From a virus, in the IMG/VR virus record IMGVR_UViG_3300008462_000404, positions 1 through 39,003 of that record: a DNA stretch of 39,003 bases; one strand, written 5' to 3'. Position numbers and translations under genes: made by a program. This document shows, piece after piece, positions 20,254 to 28,706 of the stretch (its first letter is position 1; the number at the start of each line of letters is the position of its first letter). The notes under the pieces were generated by a model. It did no database searches. It was not told the origin of the DNA and saw only the letters and a list, made by a program, of their open reading frames with translations.

Positions 20254-20652
20254 ATGCCATTTATCACCACAGCGAACCGCAACCGGGCGGCTGATGCCGT
20301 CTGCGTGCGCGCGAACAGTGGCAGCCTGCGGATTTACAGCGGCACGCCCCCGGCGAGCGCGGATGCGGCCCTGTCGGGCAATACGCTGCTGGCGAGCCTC
20401 GCGCTGTCGGCTTCGGCGTTTGGTTCGGCTGCGAGCGGCGTGGCCACGGCTGCGGCCATCTCCGACGACACCAGCGCAGATGCGACCGGGACGGCGACCT
20501 TCTTCCGGGTGCTGGAGAGCGACGGGACGACCGTGGTTTTCCAGGGCACGGCGGGCAGCGGCGGCACTGAGTTGGTCCTCTCCACGGCGAGCATCACCGC
20601 CACAGGCAACGTCTCGGTGTCCTCGCTGACCTACACGCAGGCGGCCAGCTAA
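20254..20652 (+). CDS. Conserved phage structural-region protein
   Basis: This 132-residue protein has the pattern SGSLRIYSGTPP...ALSGNTLLASLALSASAF...TATFFRVLESDGTTVVFQGTAG. I have seen this arrangement in many tailed phages as a protein of unknown function beside capsid or tail genes. It is beta-rich and lacks a signal peptide. It starts two bases after the portal stop and ends flush with the next ATG. A particle component is probable by context. Confidence 0.75.
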   Translation: MPFITTANRNRAADAVCVRANSGSLRIYSGTPPASADAALSGNTLLASLALSASAFGSAASGVATAAAISDDTSADATGTATFFRVLESDGTTVVFQGTAGSGGTELVLSTASITATGNVSVSSLTYTQAAS

Positions 20653-21447
20653 ATGGCGATCACCACCCTGGATGGCCTGATCGGCGGCACCAAGGGCGCC
20701 GGCCACGTGTTCAAGAACGCCACCAAGCCGGCTGTCGCTGCGGGCTTCTGGGCATCCTATTGGGCGGCTGGCGTCATCCCCGCCGTGGGCGTGCTGGCGG
20801 TGGGCAACACCACGGCCGGCGTCATCCCCACCGAGGCGACGGCGGGCGCAATGGCGTTCACGGACCCCACAGGCGGGACCACAAGCTACGTGATGGGCGC
20901 GACGGTGCTTTCGACCGTCACGGGCACCGTCTACCTGTACGACCGCACCTATCACCTTGGCGCGCTTGTGCCAGCCTCTGGCGCCTATGCCGGCCCGGTC
21001 ACTGGAACCGTCATGGACCGCCCGGCAGATGGCGCGGGGCTGGAGATGTGGGCGGAAATCGTCACGGCCCTGTCCGCAGCAGCGCACACCGTCACGGTGA
21101 CTTACAACGACCAGAGCGCCGCGAGCAGCACCGGAACGGTCATCCTGGCGGCATCGGCACCCATCGCCCGCATGTATCCGGTCACACTTGAGGCTGGCGA
21201 CAGTGGCGTGCAGCGCATCACCGGCGTTTCCGGATCGGCCACCCCGCCGACTGGCACGTTCAACCTTCTGACGGCCCGCCCGATCATCCGCGTGGGCGTC
21301 ATCGCGAACGTGCCTGTTCGGCTTGGCATCCCCGATTGCGGGCTGCGTCCGCTCTACGCCAATTCGTGCCTTGCGCTGGCCTTCTTCAACCCCACCGGCA
21401 CGACCGCGCCGGACATTCAGGTCAGCCTTGATCTGACCACGGGCTAA
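20653..21447 (+). CDS. Hypothetical structural protein
   Basis: This 264-residue protein is rich in Gly, Thr, Ala and Val and mostly beta-structured. Its N-terminus names no domain, and there are two Cys in a conserved-looking C-terminal stretch (GIPDCGLRPLYANSCLALAFFNPTG). It begins directly after the previous stop. It could be a head-to-tail or fibre component. The region between portal and scaffold in related phages holds such virion proteins, but none can be matched by eye. Confidence 0.68.
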   Translation: MAITTLDGLIGGTKGAGHVFKNATKPAVAAGFWASYWAAGVIPAVGVLAVGNTTAGVIPTEATAGAMAFTDPTGGTTSYVMGATVLSTVTGTVYLYDRTYHLGALVPASGAYAGPVTGTVMDRPADGAGLEMWAEIVTALSAAAHTVTVTYNDQSAASSTGTVILAASAPIARMYPVTLEAGDSGVQRITGVSGSATPPTGTFNLLTARPIIRVGVIANVPVRLGIPDCGLRPLYANSCLALAFFNPTGTTAPDIQVSLDLTTG

Positions 21448-21451
21448 GGCT

Positions 21452-22303
21452 GTGTCGCGGCCTTCGCGGGCGTCTGGCCTTGGCCTGGCAGGGTCAGGCT
21501 TCGATGGCCTGCTGTTCTTCGAGCAACAGCCCGGCGATGCCGGTCCTGATCTTGCCGCGAGCATTTACCTAGACGCAGCATCGGGCGGCGTTACAGGCAC
21601 CGCGACGGTCCTGATTGACGGCCCGGCGGTTGCTGCAAGCGGCACGGTTACGGCGCCGGCGGTCACGGGCGCGGCTGCTTTCACTATCGACGGGCCTGCC
21701 ATCGCGGCCACAGGCACGGCCACTGCGCCGGGCATCACCGGCACTGCTGCCTTCACGATTGATGGCCCTGCCGTCGCAGCGTCTGGCACGGTCACAGCGC
21801 CCGGGGCGACGGGTACGGCGGCGGTTACGGTCGGCGGCCCTGCCATTGCTGCGGCGGGCACTGTCACGGCGCCTGGCGGCGTCACAGGGACGGCTACGAT
21901 CAGCTTTGCCGGCCCGGCTGTGGCTGCGGTTGGCGAGGTTACGGCGCCATCGGTCGAGACGGCCAACAGCGGCGGCGGCATCGGCCCCCGGCGCATTCGG
22001 CCCATCAAGTATGTCCGGGATCGCGAGGAACCACAGAAGCCCGCCCCGGCACGTGTGGAGGCGCCGCAACAGCCGCCCGGCCCGACGCAGGAACAGCGGG
22101 CAGCCGCCGAGCGTGAGGCTGTGGAACGCCTGGCCGCAGAGATGCGGCGGATAGATGCGGAGCGTGATGAGCGCGACCGCACCGCAGCGGCGCAGGTTGA
22201 AGCGGCGCAGGCCGAGATTGACCGGATGAAGGCGCGCTTGGCCCTGGCCATCCGCATGGACGACGACGAGGCGGCGGCGGTGCTGCTGCTTCTGGCGAAC
22301 TAG
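21452..22303 (+). CDS. Repeat-containing structural protein with C-terminal coiled coil
   Basis: The product has 283 residues from GTG 21452. Residues about 48-168 hold five imperfect 24-residue repeats of the form TGTA-xxx-(I/V)DGPAxAAxGTVTAP, each a likely pair of beta strands. A basic linker follows, then a heptad-rich helix (about 205-275) with many Glu/Arg/Ala. The alternation of repeated beta blocks and coiled coil suggests an extended fibre or head-surface filament. No catalytic motif is seen. The function is inferred from shape and context only. Confidence 0.72.
   Translation: MSRPSRASGLGLAGSGFDGLLFFEQQPGDAGPDLAASIYLDAASGGVTGTATVLIDGPAVAASGTVTAPAVTGAAAFTIDGPAIAATGTATAPGITGTAAFTIDGPAVAASGTVTAPGATGTAAVTVGGPAIAAAGTVTAPGGVTGTATISFAGPAVAAVGEVTAPSVETANSGGGIGPRRIRPIKYVRDREEPQKPAPARVEAPQQPPGPTQEQRAAAEREAVERLAAEMRRIDAERDERDRTAAAQVEAAQAEIDRMKARLALAIRMDDDEAAAVLLLLAN
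21593..21955 (+). repeat. Five 72-bp tandem repeats
   Basis: The tract encodes five units of 24 residues (the fourth has 25) centred on GPA-x-AA-x-GTVTAP. Unit number may vary among relatives, as in modular fibre proteins. Confidence 0.8.
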
Positions 22304-22312
22304 GAAGCCCCA

Positions 22313-22528
22313 ATGCCCGTGGCCCGCAGCCTTCTCGCCATGCGCCGAGGCGGCATGTGGCCGTGGTTCCATGCCGGGCAATCGCCACAGCAGTGGGTTT
22401 CGAGAATGACGCCCCGCCGCAAGGCGCGCGTGGCCGCGTTGGCTCGCGGGCGCACGCTGCAATGCAAGCGGGCGGGCAAGCACAACCAAGCCGCCCGGTG
22501 GCTCGATCTTTGGGAGGCTGCGGCCTGA
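22313..22528 (+). CDS. Small basic hypothetical protein
   Basis: The 71-residue product is rich in Arg, Lys and Trp (MRRGGMWPWFHAG, MTPRRKARVAALARGRTLQCK). AGGAAG at 22302-22307 is a good ribosome-binding site. The strongly basic character suggests contact with nucleic acid. It is expressed with the scaffold and portal genes, and its stop overlaps the following ATG. Confidence 0.62.
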   Translation: MPVARSLLAMRRGGMWPWFHAGQSPQQWVSRMTPRRKARVAALARGRTLQCKRAGKHNQAARWLDLWEAAA

Positions 22529-22809
22529 TGCCCCGTTTCATCATGCATGAAGGCGAGTTGGTCGAGGTCGTGCGCGGCCCGCGTCAGCCGAGCCGGTTCC
22601 CGATGATCACGCGCGACCTGCCCGCCTATCGCTCCCCGTGCGGCACCGGCTGGATTGATGGCCGCGCCGCGCGCCGCGAGGATCTGAAGCGCAACAACTG
22701 CATCGAGGTCGGCCCGGGCGACATGAAGCCCAAGCCGATCACGGAAATCCCGCAATACGTCAAGGATTGGCAGGCGGGCCGCGGCGTCGAGCGGACCAAG
22801 CCCGAGTAA
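22528..22809 (+). CDS. Small hypothetical protein of the head region
   Basis: The 93-residue product from ATG 22528 overlaps the previous stop. It contains RDLPAYRSPCGTGWIDGRAARREDLKRNNCIEVGPG, a PYRSP...ARREDLKRNNC pattern that I recognise as recurrent in short-tailed phages just before the scaffold, though without known function. The protein is basic and polar with two Cys. It is not secreted or membrane-bound. Confidence 0.72.
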   Translation: MPRFIMHEGELVEVVRGPRQPSRFPMITRDLPAYRSPCGTGWIDGRAARREDLKRNNCIEVGPGDMKPKPITEIPQYVKDWQAGRGVERTKPE

Positions 22810-22821
22810 CAAGGAAGCCCC

Positions 22822-23814
22822 ATGTCGGAAACTGTGACCGCTGCGCCGGAAGGCGCGGGCGAGCAGCAGCTTGCGCCCGTCTCCACGCCTGCCCCCGAGA
22901 CGCAGGCCGAGCAGCACACGCCCACGCTCCGCGAAAGCCTCGAAGCGGCATACGCCGAAGCCTCTGGCCCCGAGCGTGACGAGAGCGGCAAGTTTACCGC
23001 AGACAAGAATGCGGCCCCACCCGAGGAGGCAGCGGCGGCAGAACGCCCCGCACCGCCCGAAGGTTGGGCTGATAAGGCAAAGGTGGACTGGAACCGCCTG
23101 CCGCGTAGCGTTCAGGATGAAGTCCTGTCGCGCGTGACAGCGACCCCATCGGCGCCCCCGGACCCCTTGGCGGGGGTCTACCAGCAACTGCACGGGACGT
23201 TTGAACGACGCGGGATCATCCCGGAGCAAGGTGTCAAAGCCTTCGCTCAGATCGTCGGCCAGATGTACGAAGACCCGCGCGCGACCCTGGCATCTCTCGC
23301 CAAACAGTTCGGCGTGGCCGACTTTGGACCGGCCAACCCACCACCGCCCGCGGATGCTGCCCAGCAATGGGAAGACCCCGCGATATCGGCGGTGAAGACT
23401 GAGCTTGCCGAGTTGAAAGCGTGGAAAGCCGCTCAAGAGAACGAGAAGCAGTCCACGAAGGCAGCGAGCGAACACCGCATCCAACAGGACGTGGCGTCAC
23501 AGATCGCGGCATTCTCCAAGGACAAGCCCGACTTCGCGAAGGTTCAGCCCGTGATGGCCGAACTCATTCGCAGCGGTCAGGCGAAGGATTTGGCGGAAGC
23601 CTACGACCAAGCGATCTGGGCCAATCCGCAGACCCGCGCAGCGCAGATCGAGCGCACGCAGAAAGCGGCTGAGGCAGAGCGTGCGGCGCAGGCGAACAAG
23701 GCCCGCGCATCCGCCGCCGTCAACGTCCGGTCTGATGCGTCTGGCATCGTCGCACCTTCGGGCAGCATCCGCGAGACCATGAGCCGCGCATACGACGCCG
23801 TAACCTCGGGCTGA
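22822..23814 (+). CDS. Capsid scaffolding protein (probable)
   Basis: This 330-residue protein is placed directly before the major capsid gene. It is low-complexity and acidic at the N-terminus (Glu/Ala/Pro-rich, about residues 1-80), then has a helical region (about 180-300) with many Ala, Gln, Lys and Glu, including AIWANPQTRAAQ, a motif common to scaffolds of this type. Scaffolds guide procapsid assembly and leave before or during packaging. No protease motif is visible, so it may be released intact. Confidence 0.85.
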   Translation: MSETVTAAPEGAGEQQLAPVSTPAPETQAEQHTPTLRESLEAAYAEASGPERDESGKFTADKNAAPPEEAAAAERPAPPEGWADKAKVDWNRLPRSVQDEVLSRVTATPSAPPDPLAGVYQQLHGTFERRGIIPEQGVKAFAQIVGQMYEDPRATLASLAKQFGVADFGPANPPPPADAAQQWEDPAISAVKTELAELKAWKAAQENEKQSTKAASEHRIQQDVASQIAAFSKDKPDFAKVQPVMAELIRSGQAKDLAEAYDQAIWANPQTRAAQIERTQKAAEAERAAQANKARASAAVNVRSDASGIVAPSGSIRETMSRAYDAVTSG

Positions 23815-23845
23815 CCCCGAAACACCATCATAGGAGGTTAGGCAC

Positions 23846-24811
23846 ATGCCGACCCCGAGCACCGTCTTTTCGGAGATCGTGACCACCACGCTCCGTTCCC
23901 ACCCCAGCGAAGTGACCGACAACGTGTCGGCCAATAACGCCTTCTACAACTGGCTGAAGCGCAAGAACCGCATCAAGCTGCTCTCGGGCGGCTATGAGAT
24001 CGTGCGCGCTCTCGACTACGCCGAGAACAGCACCTACCAGCGCTACAGCGGCTTCGACACGCTGAACACCGCGCAGTCCGACGTGCTGACCGCCGCCAAG
24101 TACCCCTGGGTGCAGGCTGCCGTCCACATCACCGCTTCCGGCGCCGAACTGCGCATGAATGCGGGCAAGGAGCAGATCATCGACATGGCGGAAGCCCGTA
24201 TGCGCAACGCGAAGCGCACCGCGGCCAACAACATGAGCCTGGATATCTATTCCTCGGGCGCGCTGACCAACCAGATGGGCGGCCTGGCATCCATCATCCA
24301 GACCGCCGGCACGGGCACCGTGGGGGGCATCGACTCCTCCACGTGGACCTTCTGGCAGAACAAGGTTCGCGAGGCTGCGGGCACCAACACCATCAGCAAG
24401 GCGACGATCAAGGGTGAGATGAACACCCTGTGGTATTCGCTGGTGCGCGGCATGGACAAGCCGGACCTGCTCATCTCGACGCAGGACTTCTACGGCATGT
24501 ACGAGGAGAGCCTTCAGGATCTCCAGCGTTATGCCGACAGCGACACCGCCGCCGCCGGCTTCAACACGCTCAAATACAAGACGGCCAGCGTGATCTTCGA
24601 CAGCAACGCCAATTTCGCGACGACCGGCGAGCGCATGTACTTCCTGAACACCGAATACCTGGAAGTCGTCGCCCACCGCGCCGCGAACTGGAACACGCTG
24701 CCCGACAAGGTCAGCATCAACCAAGACGCGGTGATCATCCCGCTGATCTGGCAGGGGCAGATGGTCTGCTCGAACCGTGCCCTTCAGGGCCTTCTCATCG
24801 ACGCGGCCTAA
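23846..24811 (+). CDS. Major capsid protein
   Basis: This 321-residue protein sits at the canonical place after the scaffold, with a strong ribosome-binding site (AGGAGG at 23832-23837). The sequence has the pattern of phage capsid subunits with the HK97-like fold: an N-terminal arm, a long helix region (MRNAKRTAANNMSLDIYSSG) and a strand-rich C-terminal half. MGGLASIIQTAGTGTVGGID and INQDAVIIPLIWQGQMVCSN are typical of a family I have seen in podophages. It should be the most abundant virion protein. Confidence 0.93.
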   Translation: MPTPSTVFSEIVTTTLRSHPSEVTDNVSANNAFYNWLKRKNRIKLLSGGYEIVRALDYAENSTYQRYSGFDTLNTAQSDVLTAAKYPWVQAAVHITASGAELRMNAGKEQIIDMAEARMRNAKRTAANNMSLDIYSSGALTNQMGGLASIIQTAGTGTVGGIDSSTWTFWQNKVREAAGTNTISKATIKGEMNTLWYSLVRGMDKPDLLISTQDFYGMYEESLQDLQRYADSDTAAAGFNTLKYKTASVIFDSNANFATTGERMYFLNTEYLEVVAHRAANWNTLPDKVSINQDAVIIPLIWQGQMVCSNRALQGLLIDAA

Positions 24812-24825
24812 GGAGGGCGCAACAC

Positions 24826-25314
24826 ATGCCTTACGTTATCGGGGCGAACCCGTCCCTCACCTACACGGCGACCGAGATCCAGCAGAGCGGCAAGGGCTTC
24901 TCGGTCAACGACCGCATGGTCGATCAGTCCGGCGCCGAGTGGCTGTTCGTGCTGGCCGGCGTGGGTGGCCTCACGGCCAGCTACGTCGCCATCGTGGACG
25001 AGGCGGGCGGCGCCATCATGGTCACTTCCACGAACGGCGCCTACGGCGACCGTGCGGGCGTGCCGCTGGTCGCGATTGCCGCGTCCAGCTACGGCTGGGT
25101 GCAGATCTACGGCGCGTGCGCTGCGGTGCAGGTCTCCGCGTCCTGCGCGGCGAACGTCCGCATCAACACGACCGCCACGGCTGGCCAGCTTGACGACGAC
25201 GGCACGTCCGGCGCCGAGCCACTGCTTGGCCTGGCGCTGACCACGGCGCGCGCGGCATCGGCGGGCACCGCCCCGGCGTTCCTGTCGTACCCGCTGTTCG
25301 GCACCACCCTCTAA
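24826..25314 (+). CDS. Putative head decoration protein
   Basis: The product has 162 residues from ATG 24826, preceded by AGGAGG. It is Gly/Ala/Val/Thr-rich and begins MPYVIGANPSLTYTATEIQ, the start of a family I have often seen directly after capsid genes. The middle (SYGWVQIYGACAAVQVSASC) and end (GLALTTARAASAGTAPAFLSYPLF) suggest a small beta-rich trimer-like protein. A role on the capsid surface is inferred from position and composition. Confidence 0.75.
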   Translation: MPYVIGANPSLTYTATEIQQSGKGFSVNDRMVDQSGAEWLFVLAGVGGLTASYVAIVDEAGGAIMVTSTNGAYGDRAGVPLVAIAASSYGWVQIYGACAAVQVSASCAANVRINTTATAGQLDDDGTSGAEPLLGLALTTARAASAGTAPAFLSYPLFGTTL

Positions 25315-25322
25315 CCCAAAAC

Positions 25323-25357
25323 GGGCGGCATCCTCCGGGGTGCCGCCCACCCTCTTT
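25323..25357 (+). terminator. Intrinsic terminator after capsid genes
   Basis: GGGCGGCA (25323-25330) pairs with TGCCGCCC (25341-25348) around a G/C-rich loop, with a CTCTTTT tract following by 25357. It probably lets the capsid part be made in excess over the tail genes. Confidence 0.85.
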
Positions 25358-25368
25358 TGGAGCAACAC

Positions 25369-26001
25369 ATGAGCGATCTTCTGGACACGCCAACGGACGC
25401 GCAAAACCGCGCCCTGACCGTGGTGGCCTTGGAATTTTGGACCGACTACGAGAACAACAACGGCGAACTCGTCGCCGTGGACTGGGTGCGCTGGGGCAAG
25501 CGCGGCGACAACTCCACGATCGTGGTCGAGAAGGTGGCGCGGGTATCCAAGCCCCTGGACCAGACCAACTCCGACGGCAGCCGCATGACCAACCCCGTGT
25601 GGGCGGCCATCCAGGCGCGCTACAGGGCGTGGAAGGAAGGGCAGGCGCTGCCCGACGACGGGATGCCGCTCGACGCCTGGGCGGGCCTGTCCAAGGCGCA
25701 GGTCAAAGCCTTCAAGGGCGCGGGGTTCCAGGCTGTGGAGCATATCGCCCTGATGACCGATGCGGATCTGAACAAGGTGCGGCTGCCAGACGTGCGCCGC
25801 GTGCGTGACCTGGCCCGCGCCTTCGTGCAGAGCCGGGACCGCGACGCGCCCATTGAGGCGAAGATTGCCGAGCGCGACGCGCGCATCGAGCAGCAGGCGA
25901 CGGAGATGGCCGAGATGCGCGAGAGCCTGGCAGCCGCGACCGCGGCAATCAAGCGGCTGGGCGACGACCCGGCGCCGAAGCGCGCCAAGGCTGACGCCTG
26001 A
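25369..26001 (+). CDS. Hypothetical protein after capsid operon
   Basis: The product has 210 residues from ATG 25369 (GGAG shortly upstream). Residues about 20-75 have aromatic and charged residues in a compact stretch (EFWTDYENNNGELVAVDWVRWGKRGDN). The middle is helical (WAGLSKAQVKAFKGAGFQAVEHIALMTDADL), and residues about 150-205 form a coiled coil. This hints at a virion or assembly protein joining head and tail genes, but no family is certain. Its stop overlaps the ATG at 26001. Confidence 0.7.
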   Translation: MSDLLDTPTDAQNRALTVVALEFWTDYENNNGELVAVDWVRWGKRGDNSTIVVEKVARVSKPLDQTNSDGSRMTNPVWAAIQARYRAWKEGQALPDDGMPLDAWAGLSKAQVKAFKGAGFQAVEHIALMTDADLNKVRLPDVRRVRDLARAFVQSRDRDAPIEAKIAERDARIEQQATEMAEMRESLAAATAAIKRLGDDPAPKRAKADA

Positions 26002-26711
26002 TGGCGACCCTCCTGTCCATTTGCGCGGATGCGGCGGATATCGTCGGCATCCAGCAGCCCACGGGCATCATGGCAGGGGCAGACCAGACCGCGCGCACGC
26101 TGCGGTCCTGCGCGCAGCGGGAGGGCATGGCCCTTTCCCGCCGCTGGAACTGGCAGCGCCTGACGATGGCGCACACCTTCACCAGCACCGCCACCACCAT
26201 CCAGGCGGATGGCCTGCCGTCCGGGTGGAACGGGCGCATGGTGTCGGATACTTTCTACAACCGCACGCAAAAGCGCGGCGTGCGCGGCCCGCTCAATCCG
26301 CAGGAATGGCAGGCGTATCTCGCGCTCACGGCGCCGGTGGTCACAGACGCATTCCGCATTCAGGAGGGCGCGCTCGAGCTGCTGCCCACGCCGTCTGCGG
26401 GCTGGACCTACGCATTCGAGTACGTGTCCTCCGAGTGGTGCGAAAGCGCGACCGGCACGGGGCAGGCGCGGTGGGCAGCGGATACCGATGTTCCGCGGCT
26501 TGACGAGGAACTGTTCACGCTCGGGGTCATCTGGCGCTATCTGCAATCGCGCGGCCTGGAATACGCCGAGGCGATGCGGTCCTATGAGGTCGAGGTCAAC
26601 AACGCCATGCTGCGCGACGGCGCGCGGCGCACGGTGGATCTCCGAGGCAACTACGGCACCATGGACCGCCCGCGTTACCCGGCAGTTCCTGAAGGGTCGT
26701 GGGTCGTCTGA
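26001..26711 (+). CDS. Head-tail connector / tail accessory protein (probable)
   Basis: This 236-residue protein has a hydrophobic-aromatic start (LLSICADAADIVGIQQPTGI) and central pattern SRRWNWQRL, near the spacing of the head-to-tail adaptor (gp4/tail-tube A) family of short-tailed phages. The long C-terminal helix EELFTLGVIWRYLQSRG also fits that family. The assignment is by position (after capsid, before the large tail hub) and pattern, not by a decisive motif. Start and stop overlap neighbours. Confidence 0.75.
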   Translation: MATLLSICADAADIVGIQQPTGIMAGADQTARTLRSCAQREGMALSRRWNWQRLTMAHTFTSTATTIQADGLPSGWNGRMVSDTFYNRTQKRGVRGPLNPQEWQAYLALTAPVVTDAFRIQEGALELLPTPSAGWTYAFEYVSSEWCESATGTGQARWAADTDVPRLDEELFTLGVIWRYLQSRGLEYAEAMRSYEVEVNNAMLRDGARRTVDLRGNYGTMDRPRYPAVPEGSWVV

Positions 26712-28258
26712 TGCTGCGTCAAGCGGTCCGCCCTAACCCGTCGCGCCGCCCCACGGCGCAGTTCGTGTCCCTGCCGGCGCCGGTGGGCGGGCTGAACTTC
26801 CGCGACAGCATCGCCAAGCTGAAGCCGACTGAGGCGCTGATCCTCGACAACTATTTCCCCGAGGCGAGCGAGGTTCGGCTGCGGCGCGGGTATACGGCGC
26901 ACGTCACGGGGTTCACCGATCCGGTTGAAACCCTGATGGAGTATTCCGAGCCTGCCGACCGCAAGCTGTTCGCAGCGTCCGGGACGGATATCTATGACGT
27001 GACGGCGGCTGGCGCTGTGGGCGCGGCTGTGGTTTCGAGCCTGACCAATGCCCGGTTTCAGCATGTGAACTTCGGCGCCGGCGGGGCTGACTATATCGTG
27101 GCAGTCAACGGCGCCGATGGCGTGCGGACCTACAACGGCGCGGCCTGGGCCACGCAGGTGATCACGGGCGCGACCGCGGCAAACTTCGTGGACGTGGCCA
27201 TTCACAAGAACCGGCTGTGGTTCACGCAGAACGCCAGCATGACCGTCTATTACCTTGCAAGCGGGGCTGTGGCGGGCGCGGCGACGGCGCTGGATCTGGC
27301 GCCTGTGTTCCGGCTTGGTGGCGCTGTGCAGTTCATCTCGCCCGTGTCCTTCAGCAGCGGCAACGTCACGGATGACGGGCTGGTGTTCGTGACGACGAAT
27401 GGTGAGGTCGCGCTGTATCTCGGCACCGACCCCGCGTCCTCGACCACCTTCTCGTTGCAGGGCCTGTTCCGCATCGCGCCCCCGGTTCCAGGGCGGCGGG
27501 CCTATACCCGGTTCAACGGCGATTGCGTGGTGTTGACCGTGGCGGGCATCATCTCGCTGATCGCGGCGGCACGCATCGACATTTCGCAGCAGGGCGCGCT
27601 GAGCGTGTCCGACAAGATCGACACGGAATTGCGCCGCCAAGTGGCGAACGAGCGCAGCACCTTCGGGTGGCAGATTTTCGTCTACCCGAGCGGCCAGGCC
27701 ATGATGGTCAACGCGCCGCAGGGGAGCGACCTGTTCGACCAGTGGGTGATGAACACCCTGACCGTGGCGTGGGGGCGGTATCGCAACCAGAATGCCCTGT
27801 GCTGGTCTCTGCTGGATGCGGACCCGTATTTCGGCGGCCAGACGGCGGTGTATCGCGCGGATTTCGGCCAGGACGACGCAGGCGCGGCGCAGACGGGCGC
27901 GATCAAGTGGGCATTCTCGCAACTCGGCACCACGTCAATCAAGCGGGTGACGATGATGCGCCCCTTGATGACGACGAATGCGGCCTTTTCGCCCCGTCTT
28001 GGCGTGGATATCGACTTCTCGGACAATGCCCCGACCGATGTTGGCGCATCGCCCACCGTGACCGCGGCGCTTTGGGATGCGGCGCTGTGGGACGTGGCGG
28101 TTTGGGGCGGCGATAGCTACGTGTCGCGCGAGTGGAGCGGGCTTGCGGGTATTGGGGTTTGGTTTTCCCCGCGCATGAGTACCTCGACGCTCGGGCTATC
28201 CATCACGGTCAACGCGCTGGATATCGCTTACGAGCGCGCGCAGCTTCCGGCGCTGTGA
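26711..28258 (+). CDS. Tail hub / DNA-stabilisation protein (P22 gp10-like, probable)
   Basis: The product has 515 residues from ATG 26711, overlapping the previous stop. It is strand-rich with several repeated modules (APVGGLNFRDSIAKLKPTEALILDNYFPE, GYTAHVTGF, YIVAVNGADGVRTYNGAAW, VFVTTNGEVALYLGTDP), typical of the beta-propeller tail hub that closes the portal channel in P22-like phages. WGRYRNQNALCWSLLDADPYFGG supports that reading. It is likely central to the short tail. Confidence 0.8.
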   Translation: MLRQAVRPNPSRRPTAQFVSLPAPVGGLNFRDSIAKLKPTEALILDNYFPEASEVRLRRGYTAHVTGFTDPVETLMEYSEPADRKLFAASGTDIYDVTAAGAVGAAVVSSLTNARFQHVNFGAGGADYIVAVNGADGVRTYNGAAWATQVITGATAANFVDVAIHKNRLWFTQNASMTVYYLASGAVAGAATALDLAPVFRLGGAVQFISPVSFSSGNVTDDGLVFVTTNGEVALYLGTDPASSTTFSLQGLFRIAPPVPGRRAYTRFNGDCVVLTVAGIISLIAAARIDISQQGALSVSDKIDTELRRQVANERSTFGWQIFVYPSGQAMMVNAPQGSDLFDQWVMNTLTVAWGRYRNQNALCWSLLDADPYFGGQTAVYRADFGQDDAGAAQTGAIKWAFSQLGTTSIKRVTMMRPLMTTNAAFSPRLGVDIDFSDNAPTDVGASPTVTAALWDAALWDVAVWGGDSYVSREWSGLAGIGVWFSPRMSTSTLGLSITVNALDIAYERAQLPAL

Positions 28259-28262
28259 GGCG

Positions 28263-28706
28263 ATGCAACTGGTATTCGGTCATGACGCAGCGGTGGCGGC
28301 GTGGGTGGCTTCACGCATCCCGCACGTTGGCACGGCAGAGGCATTCGGACCGCTGGCGGCAATCGGCGTGGCGCGGGGCGGGGAACTGATCGCGGGCTGC
28401 GTCTATCACAATTATCTCGCGCCCTATGCGATTGGTGAATTGAGCTTCGCGGCGTCGTCGGCGCGGTGGGCCACGCGGGGCAACATCCGCGACATGCTGG
28501 CCATCCCGTTTCGGCAATACGCCTGGCGCCGGGTATCGTGCGTGGTGCGCCATGACAATGCGCGCGTGGCGCGGCTGCTGACCGGGCTTGGCTTCAAGCG
28601 GGAAGGGGCGGCGCGCGAGATGTTCAGCAGCAAGCCCAAGGTTCACGGCGTCGTCTACGGGATGCTTTCCCGTGAGTATGACGCCTTGGTGGAAAGGTTT
28701 CGGTAA
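28263..28706 (+). CDS. GNAT-family acetyltransferase-like protein
   Basis: This 147-residue protein has the GNAT layout: a beta-rich N-terminal half, RWATRGNIRDMLAIPFRQYAW in the coenzyme-A-binding region and a C-terminal VVRHDNARVARLLTGLGFKREG (motif of the second helix), where Asn-Ala-Arg and Gly-Phe-Lys-Arg are characteristic. The substrate is unknown. A GNAT gene amid tail genes is seen in a number of short-tailed phages. It could modify a virion or host protein. Its stop overlaps the next gene by one base. Confidence 0.82.
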   Translation: MQLVFGHDAAVAAWVASRIPHVGTAEAFGPLAAIGVARGGELIAGCVYHNYLAPYAIGELSFAASSARWATRGNIRDMLAIPFRQYAWRRVSCVVRHDNARVARLLTGLGFKREGAAREMFSSKPKVHGVVYGMLSREYDALVERFR

